DNA from: an uncultured Prevotella sp.
GTDB taxonomy: Bacteria > Bacteroidota > Bacteroidia > Bacteroidales > Bacteroidaceae
Reading direction: 5' to 3'
NCBI GenBank assembly: GCA_900551985.1
Contig: URYG01000029.1
Coordinates: forward strand, 1 to 20,925
Length of the DNA stretch: 20,925 nucleotides
Of this stretch, positions 16,166-20,925 are shown in pieces (the first letter of the stretch is position 1; every line of letters begins with the position of its first letter). The notes under the pieces were generated by a model. It was not told where the DNA came from. It saw only the letters and a list, made by a program, of their open reading frames with translations, and searched no databases. The position numbers and the translations under genes were made by a program.

Positions 16166-16282
16166 TTATCTTGCATTCCGGGATGCGTAGCTCTGCATCC
16201 CATACTCTTTGAGTTGTTGCGCTTGCATCGGCAACGCCATCATCAGGGCGAGGGATGCCGATAATAAAGTCTTATTCTTCAT
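16166..16282 (-). pseudogene. Displaced signal peptide of the peptidase fusion gene (frameshifted)
   Basis: The ATG at 16282 follows the promoter leader and encodes a 22-residue secretion signal (core SASLALMMALPMQAQ) plus 16 residues, then TAA. The peptidase fusion lies in the frame shifted by one base and is open back to 16271, so the two frames overlap for about 100 bases. A 1-base loss or 2-base gain between them would explain the break. As it stands the fusion enzyme would be made from an internal start without its signal, or not at all. A sequencing or assembly error is also possible. Confidence 0.75.
16173..16201. repeat. Palindromic REP-like hairpin at the frameshift
   Basis: GGGATGC (16180-16186) pairs with GCATCCC (16195-16201) around the loop GTAGCTCT. 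A further arm GCATTCC (16173-16179) can pair with the same GGGATGC, leaving one mismatch. The hairpin lies exactly in the overlap of the two frames of the broken gene, so it may be a small repeat insertion or a site of replication slippage. Confidence 0.6.
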
Positions 16283-16508
16283 TTCGGTTGTCATTTTTAT
16301 GTTATTTATATTTCGCCACAAAAGTACAGATAATCTTGCAAAAGCGGTCGCAATATCGTCTAAAATGATACAAATATCGTATTTTCCCAAAGAACATCTT
16401 AAAGATTCGTCAAAAATCACATCAGAATGATAGATTTGTGCAAAAAAACTTGGGAGATATTATAAAAAGTCGTATCTTTGCCAAAAGAATCTATAAAAAG
16501 AACAGATT
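16283..16508. promoter_or_regulatory. Divergent promoter, copy A
   Basis: This region lies between the ATG of the secreted-peptidase signal (minus) and the ATG of the Rpn gene (plus). Plus-strand promoter: CTTG at 16449-16452, 20 bases, TATCTTTG at 16473-16480. Minus-strand -7: TACTTTTG, at 16319-16326. Between them two ATATCGT sequences stand 21 bases apart (16353-16359 and 16374-16380), a spacing of two helical turns that suits an operator. All these elements recur in copy B at 18860-19098. The pairwise match over 16301-16502 is about 92% by my hand count. Confidence 0.8.
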
Positions 16509-17369
16509 ATGAGATTATCAGAAGAACGATATATCAGCTTACTTACCGACTTTGGTTTCAAACGTATCTTTGGAACAAAGCCAAATAAAGACTTGCTCAT
16601 CAACTTTCTGAATTCACTTTTCGATGGAGAGCAAGTCATTAAGGATGTTCGCTACCTTAATAGCGAGCACGTTGGTGATGTTTTCGCTGAGCGCAAAGCT
16701 ATCTTTGATGTGTATTGTGAAAATGAGAAAGGAGAAAAGTTCATTGTTGAGATGCAGAACGCTTTTCAGAAATATTTCAAAGACCGTTCTCTCTTCTACT
16801 CTACATTTCCTATCAGAGAACAAGCTCCAAAAGGACAGGATTGGAATTTCAAGCTAGCCCATGTTTACACGGTAGCATTGCTCAATTTTGATTTTAAGGA
16901 AGAAGCTTTCGACCAAAAAGAAATCAACCACGATGTTGGCCTGCTAGACAAAAAGACATTCAAGGTCTTTAACGACAAGCTTTCTTTCAAGTATATTGAG
17001 ATTGCAAAATTCAACAAAAGCGAGACAGAGCTAGAAACGCTGTATGACAAATGGCTCTATGTACTCAAGAATTTACCCAAGCTTGACAAACGACCGAAAG
17101 CTTTAAAAGAAAGAATTTTCACGAAGTTGTTTGAAGAAGCAGAAATCGCAAAATTCAGTCAACAAGAGCTACGAGAATATGAAGACAGCCTCAAGGCTTA
17201 CCGAGATATTAAAAATTCGATCGATACAGCGAAGGAAGAAGGCAGAGAAGAAGGTATTGCCAAAGAAAAGTTGGCCACCGCAAAGCGTCTTCTCGGCATG
17301 GGGCTCACACAAGAGCAAGTTGCCAAAGGTACAGGCCTTTCAATAGAAGATATAGAGAGACTTGTTTAA
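16509..17369 (+). CDS. Rpn-family PD-(D/E)XK nuclease/putative transposase
   Basis: The protein has 286 residues and begins MRLSEERYISLLTDFGFKRI, the usual opening of Rpn (PDDEXK_2) proteins. The nuclease core is IFDVYCENEKGEKFIVEMQ, with Asp67, Glu81 and Gln83 in a D...E-x-Q arrangement. The C-terminal part is charged and helical, with EEGREEGIAKEKLATAKRLL and a final helix pair LTQEQVAKGTGLSIEDIERL that recalls a small helix-turn-helix. RpnA of E. coli is a DNA endonuclease that promotes RecA-independent recombination; later work links Rpn proteins to phage defence. No terminal repeats show that this copy moves itself. Codon use is clearly more AT-rich than that of the peptidase genes, consistent with transfer. 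The leader after the promoter is only about 22 bases. Confidence 0.92.
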   Translation: MRLSEERYISLLTDFGFKRIFGTKPNKDLLINFLNSLFDGEQVIKDVRYLNSEHVGDVFAERKAIFDVYCENEKGEKFIVEMQNAFQKYFKDRSLFYSTFPIREQAPKGQDWNFKLAHVYTVALLNFDFKEEAFDQKEINHDVGLLDKKTFKVFNDKLSFKYIEIAKFNKSETELETLYDKWLYVLKNLPKLDKRPKALKERIFTKLFEEAEIAKFSQQELREYEDSLKAYRDIKNSIDTAKEEGREEGIAKEKLATAKRLLGMGLTQEQVAKGTGLSIEDIERLV

Positions 17370-17382
17370 ACAATAATAATAC

Positions 17383-17424
17383 AGAAAACCATCCGATAGC
17401 ATTAGTTATATCGGATGGTTTTCT
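17383..17424. terminator. Terminator, copy A (Rpn gene and convergent secreted protein gene)
   Basis: AGAAAACCATCCGATA (17383-17398) pairs perfectly with TATCGGATGGTTTTCT (17409-17424) around a 10-base loop. The sequence from 17360 to 17424 is repeated almost base for base at 20693-20757. Confidence 0.85.
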
Positions 17425-17506
17425 TGTTATTTAGCTTTCTTCGAAAGTCTCACCATCAAATTCGCTATATCTATGAAAACTACACCTATATTAATAATAA
17501 TGATAT

Positions 17507-18859
17507 CTACTTCACTCTTACCTCATAAGGGAAACGGCGGGAAGATGGATCGAGCGAATGATTCGAAGGAGCTCCCATCACTACCAGATAGAGTGCCTTG
17601 AGAGGCTGGGACTTTGGAGCCACAAGCGAAACCTTTCCGTTCATCGCTTCGCCCATCGGACTGTAGATGCATTCATCGGTATCGGCAGTTATTCCCACCA
17701 AACCATAACGGTAACCGATGGTTCGTGCCATCTTGTCCTTGGATGCCTTGAACGCCTTGCCCTCGGCAACGAGGGCTCTGAAATCTACAGTAACCTTCTT
17801 GCCTGCCTTCGGAATTTCCAACTTGATGGCATTAAAACCATAGTTCTCTGGAACCGAAGCTGTATCCGGACGGAGATACCCATTCTTCTGCTTCAGCATC
17901 CTGGTATCGAAGGTGCAGGCATAAGGACGAGTCTCCTTGCGGGCATAATCGAAATCGAAGTTCACAAGATGGCGGTAGCAGTCGAACATCTCATCATTAA
18001 ACTGCTTCTGACTCATCTTATACTTCCGCTTGTAGGTAACAACCGGGTCCTCTCCTACCTTTCCCTCACGATAGAGCTGTGCGATGCTTTCCAATCCATG
18101 CTTCTCAGCCCACCACTCTATCACGTATGGCGAATGATAGATGTTGTCAAGATGCAGATAGCCCTTATGGGTAAGCTGTCTGAAGGCATCAAAATGAAAC
18201 TTCTCGTCCGTCAGCCAGTCGGGATTCACTCTCCAGAGCATCCATTGGGATGTCATCTCGAAGAAACCGCTACCTCCCCAGGCTTCGCCCGTTTTGTCTG
18301 CCATGATCTGAAGCTGGAAACTGTGTCCCAGTTCGTGAGCCAGACAGTTGAGTTTTTTATCCTGAATACGGTTAGGTGTTACCCAGAGCGCTCCGATAAA
18401 GTCATCGTAAGTTCCGCCGTAAGCGGTTCCTTCCAGCGAATAGTTCACCATCACCATCATCTTATACTTATCGCAGATGCTGCCCGGCAGAGAGAATTTC
18501 AGGGTGTCACGGAAGAAACGGTAGAACCGTTCTACCTGAGTCTGCAGATTACCCAAGTCGAATTTCATCGGCTTACCTTCGAGCGAAGGAGGATTCTGCG
18601 GATTGTCTCCGAATGGCTTTTCCCAAAAATACACGATATTCTGTGTCTGTGCACTATGTCGCCAGCACCATCTCTCCTCATCCTTGTTGAAATCATAGGG
18701 TTTCAGAGAGTCCGGTACGAAGATGAGTTTCTGTGGTGCAGAAACAGGATTTACGGGTCTGGTGGCAGGAGCCTCGGATGGATCCTGCTGTGCCAGGGCT
18801 GCAGTAGCCCAAGGCAAGGTTGCCGCTGTGAATATCAGCGATAAGAAGATTCGTTTCAT
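17507..18859 (-). CDS. Secreted HExxH metallopeptidase-like protein of unassigned family
   Basis: I choose the ATG at 18859, giving 450 residues, because it starts a clear signal peptide (MKRIFLSLIFTAATLPWATA, cleavage likely after ALA at 23). The in-frame ATG at 18985 would add 42 residues that are only a translation of the repeated promoter. The putative zinc site is CLAHELGHSFQLQ (His175, Glu176, His179), followed by GFFEMTSQWM, where Glu201 may be the third ligand. The rest is rich in Trp and Tyr, and the C-terminal 110 residues look like a beta-sandwich. It may belong to the DUF6055-type proteins, but I cannot confirm this. It is not obviously similar to the metallopeptidase half of the fusion gene, although both have an almost identical promoter. 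Substrate unknown. Confidence 0.82.
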   Translation of the reverse strand: MKRIFLSLIFTAATLPWATAALAQQDPSEAPATRPVNPVSAPQKLIFVPDSLKPYDFNKDEERWCWRHSAQTQNIVYFWEKPFGDNPQNPPSLEGKPMKFDLGNLQTQVERFYRFFRDTLKFSLPGSICDKYKMMVMVNYSLEGTAYGGTYDDFIGALWVTPNRIQDKKLNCLAHELGHSFQLQIMADKTGEAWGGSGFFEMTSQWMLWRVNPDWLTDEKFHFDAFRQLTHKGYLHLDNIYHSPYVIEWWAEKHGLESIAQLYREGKVGEDPVVTYKRKYKMSQKQFNDEMFDCYRHLVNFDFDYARKETRPYACTFDTRMLKQKNGYLRPDTASVPENYGFNAIKLEIPKAGKKVTVDFRALVAEGKAFKASKDKMARTIGYRYGLVGITADTDECIYSPMGEAMNGKVSLVAPKSQPLKALYLVVMGAPSNHSLDPSSRRFPYEVRVK

Positions 18860-19098
18860 TTCGGTTATGATTTTTGCGATATTTATTTTTTTTGCGTTAT
18901 TTATATTTCGGCACAAAAGTACTGATAATCTAGCAAAAACACTCGCAATATCGTCTAAAATGATATAAATATCGTATTTTCCCAAAGAACATCTTAGAGA
19001 TTTGTCAAAAACTACATCAGAATAATAGATTTATGCCCAAAAACTTGGGAGATATTATAAAAAGTCGTATCTTTGCCAAAAGAATTCTATAAAAAGAA
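18860..19098. promoter_or_regulatory. Divergent promoter, copy B
   Basis: This lies between the ATGs of the secreted HExxH protein (minus) and the AAA/nuclease gene (plus). Plus-strand promoter: CTTG at 19044-19047, 20 bases, TATCTTTG at 19068-19075. Minus-strand -7: TACTTTTG at 18914-18921. The ATATCGT pair is at 18948-18954 and 18969-18975. Compared with copy A it has 17 extra AT-rich bases in the minus-strand leader. Similarity runs on one side to the minus-strand ATG and stops on the other side at the plus-strand ATG. Confidence 0.8.
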
Positions 19099-20670
19099 AT
19101 GATGACAATTATGAAATATCCTATAGGAATACAGACATTTGAAAAAGTAATTGAGGATGGTTTCTCTTATGTTGACAAGACAGGCCTTGTATATCAATTG
19201 GTGCATTATGCACAAAATCTGTTTCTGAGTCGTCCTCGACGATTTGGAAAGTCTCTCCTTGTATCTACCCTTCAGGCATATTTTGAGGGAAAAAAGGAAC
19301 TATTCGAAGGACTTGCCATCGAGAAACTGGAAAACGAATGGGAAACTTATCCTGTCATCCATATCGACATGAGCTGTGGCAAGTATTATCAGCTACAGAA
19401 CCTACATACAACACTTCATCGCATATTGTCTGAATATGAGCGTTTGTACCACATCGCTACCCCTACTGTCAATCCAGATGTTTACAGTTCTCGATTGACC
19501 AACATCATATCGGCTGCCCGTCAACAGACTGGTAAGAAGGTGGTGGTGCTCATTGATGAATACGACTGCCCGATGCACGACTCCGTGAAAGATGAAAACT
19601 TGCAGAATCAGATACGCGACATCATGCGAGATTTTTTCAGCCCTCTCAAACAACAAGACGCCAACTTGCGTTTTGTCTTCATCACGGGTATTTCGAAGTT
19701 CAGCCAGTTGAGCATTTTCAGCGAGCTGAACAACCTCAAGATTATCACGATGAAGAATGAGTATGCCTCCGTTTGCGGTTTCACTGAAGAAGAACTCTTG
19801 GCCAACTATCAGGAAGACATCCAAGAATTGGCAGACGAGAACGAATTAACTTACGATGAAGCACTGGCAGAGTTGCGCTATCATTACGACGGTTATCATT
19901 TTTCTGCGAAGTCACCTGGAATCTACAACCCATTCAGCATCATCAATGCATTGGATGACAAAGAATTTAACAGCTATTGGTTTACATCGGGTACCCCAAC
20001 ATTTCTGGTTGAGCTTTTGCAAAATAAGGGATACGATATGCTTCAGCTAGATGATATTTGGACATCCGACAAACGCTTTGACGCTCCTACAGAAAAGATT
20101 TCAGACCCAGTGCCAGTCTTGTACCAAAGTGGCTATCTTACTATCAAGGAGTACGACAAGAGAAGCAAGCAATACCGTCTTGGATTTCCTAACGAAGAGG
20201 TTCGACAAGGATTCTCCACAAGTCTTTTCCGTTATTACTCACCAGATGGCATGGGCAACTACGATGCCTTGTGTAGAGCCTACTACGACTGCTTGGTTCG
20301 TGATGGAGACATGTCGACATTCCTGCCTCATCTAAAGACTTTCTACGATAAGTTCCCTTATACATTGATCAACAACAATGAGCGCCATTACCAAGCGGTG
20401 CTGTACACCATATTTGCCATGCTAGGAGTGGATGTTACCCCAGAACAGCCTACTTCTGACGGCAGAATCGATATGGTACTGAAAACCACCGACAGTATCT
20501 ATGTCTTTGAACTGAAATATAAAAAGGATGCCGCTACGGCATTGGCTCAAATCAAGGACAAAAAGTATGCCTCGGCCTTTGCTGATGACAAGCGCAAGAA
20601 AGTGTTGGTCGGCATCAACTTCTCGGAAGACAACAGGACAATAGACGAATGGGAAATCAATACCCTATAG
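19099..20670 (+). CDS. AAA-ATPase-like/PD-(D/E)XK nuclease protein (AAA-ATPase_like + PDDEXK_9)
   Basis: The protein has 523 residues from the first ATG. Three ATGs lie close together (19099, 19102, 19111); the family usually starts at the third, MKYPIGIQTFEK. Residues about 5-290 form the AAA-ATPase_like domain, with the Walker A-like loop RPRRFGKSLL (Lys51) and Walker B VVVLIDEYDCP (Asp153, Glu154). The C-terminal 110 residues form a PD-(D/E)XK domain, with Asp458 in GRIDMVL, Glu471 and Lys473 in FELKYKK, and a trailing Gln484. Proteins of this kind are present in many copies in Bacteroidales genomes. Their role is not established; defence or mobile-element association is suggested for relatives. 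Promoter and terminator are near copies of those of the Rpn gene. Confidence 0.92.
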   Translation: MMTIMKYPIGIQTFEKVIEDGFSYVDKTGLVYQLVHYAQNLFLSRPRRFGKSLLVSTLQAYFEGKKELFEGLAIEKLENEWETYPVIHIDMSCGKYYQLQNLHTTLHRILSEYERLYHIATPTVNPDVYSSRLTNIISAARQQTGKKVVVLIDEYDCPMHDSVKDENLQNQIRDIMRDFFSPLKQQDANLRFVFITGISKFSQLSIFSELNNLKIITMKNEYASVCGFTEEELLANYQEDIQELADENELTYDEALAELRYHYDGYHFSAKSPGIYNPFSIINALDDKEFNSYWFTSGTPTFLVELLQNKGYDMLQLDDIWTSDKRFDAPTEKISDPVPVLYQSGYLTIKEYDKRSKQYRLGFPNEEVRQGFSTSLFRYYSPDGMGNYDALCRAYYDCLVRDGDMSTFLPHLKTFYDKFPYTLINNNERHYQAVLYTIFAMLGVDVTPEQPTSDGRIDMVLKTTDSIYVFELKYKKDAATALAQIKDKKYASAFADDKRKKVLVGINFSEDNRTIDEWEINTL

Positions 20671-20711
20671 ACAAGCCATCACCCGATAGCACACTTGTTT
20701 AAACAATAATA

Positions 20712-20761
20712 AAAAAGAAAACCATCCGATAGCATTAGTTCTATCAGATGGTTTTCTTTTT
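20712..20761 (+). terminator. Terminator, copy B (AAA/nuclease gene)
   Basis: Bases 20712-20732 pair with 20741-20761 with one C.A mismatch around an 8-base loop; the right arm ends in a T run. It is the second copy of the hairpin at 17383-17424, with a longer A/T base. Confidence 0.85.
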
Positions 20762-20925
20762 AATACAAAACCTCAATATCGTATTCCTTTATCATTTTGA
20801 TGAAAGAAAGCTTTCTTTAGTATTCTTAATAAGAATCTTCCCCACCTCCTATGTAAACAATATTCCTAAGAAAGTAAATCAGGCAAAAACACCTGAAAAA
20901 TGGGGAAAGAAGAGATTGAGAATTT
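20762..20925. other. Gene-free window end with two small palindromes
   Basis: I see no gene here. AAAGAAAGCTTTCTTT (20803-20818) is a perfect 16-base palindrome, and ATTCTT-AAT-AAGAAT (20822-20836) follows after three bases. They might be a regulatory site for a gene beyond the window, but nothing ties them to one. Confidence 0.4.

Noticed and set aside
16301..17424. Rpn cassette as a complete transposon
   Set aside because: The ends are direct copies of a promoter and a terminator. I see no terminal inverted repeats and no target duplication around the cassette, so mobility by its own means is unsupported.
17558..18844. Open frame of 428 codons on the plus strand
   Set aside because: It is antisense to the secreted HExxH protein, which has a signal peptide and zinc motif. 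No promoter or leader fits the antisense frame.
18860..18985. N-terminal extension of the secreted HExxH protein from the ATG at 18985
   Set aside because: The 42 extra residues are encoded by the repeated promoter region, and a similar translation occurs in copy A. The signal peptide must be N-terminal, so the ATG at 18859 is preferred.
1..20925. CRISPR arrays, rRNA or tRNA genes
   Set aside because: No regularly spaced repeats and no cloverleaf or rRNA-like sequence were recognised on either strand by eye.

Overview
The window looks like a chromosomal segment of a Bacteroidales bacterium, most likely of the Prevotella/Segatella group. The evidence is several -7 boxes of the TAnnTTTG type (mostly TATCTTTG), A-rich leaders instead of strong Shine-Dalgarno sites, a single-polypeptide hybrid two-component sensor, and protein families typical of gut Bacteroidales (M64 peptidase, Rpn and AAA/PD-(D/E)XK proteins). 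The species assignment is inference; no rRNA or tRNA gene is present.

Layout. 1-1047 (+): 3' part of a ThrE-like threonine/serine exporter. 1239-2150 (+): LysR regulator. 2151-2701: non-coding, with a 213-bp MITE-like element (17-bp inverted repeats, 7-bp target duplication) inserted in a REP-like palindromic repeat. 2702-3580 (-): EamA/DMT transporter. 3854-6754 (+): aldose-1-epimerase-like gene overlapping the native start of an OPT-family oligopeptide transporter; the transporter's first codons are frameshifted by a 52-bp tandem duplication. 6836-16282 (-): a co-oriented peptidase cluster. In transcription order it holds a metallopeptidase/proline-iminopeptidase fusion with a displaced signal peptide, an M64 peptidase, a DPP-IV-like S9 peptidase and a 1331-residue hybrid sensor kinase with an AraC output domain. 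16283-20761: two modules, each made of a secreted HExxH protein gene on the minus strand, a divergent promoter, a PD-(D/E)XK protein gene on the plus strand and a hairpin terminator. The two promoters are about 90% identical and the two terminators nearly so, although the nuclease-like proteins (Rpn versus AAA-ATPase/PD-(D/E)XK) differ.

Working hypothesis (inference): the secreted peptidases break extracellular or periplasmic protein into small and proline-containing peptides, the convergently placed OPT transporter imports them, and the hybrid sensor may respond to a ligand linked to this process. The most unusual signals are the repeated promoter/terminator frame around unrelated nuclease genes, the two-protease fusion, and three local rearrangements at gene 5' ends or in intergenic DNA (the OPT duplication, the signal-peptide frameshift and the MITE inside a REP).
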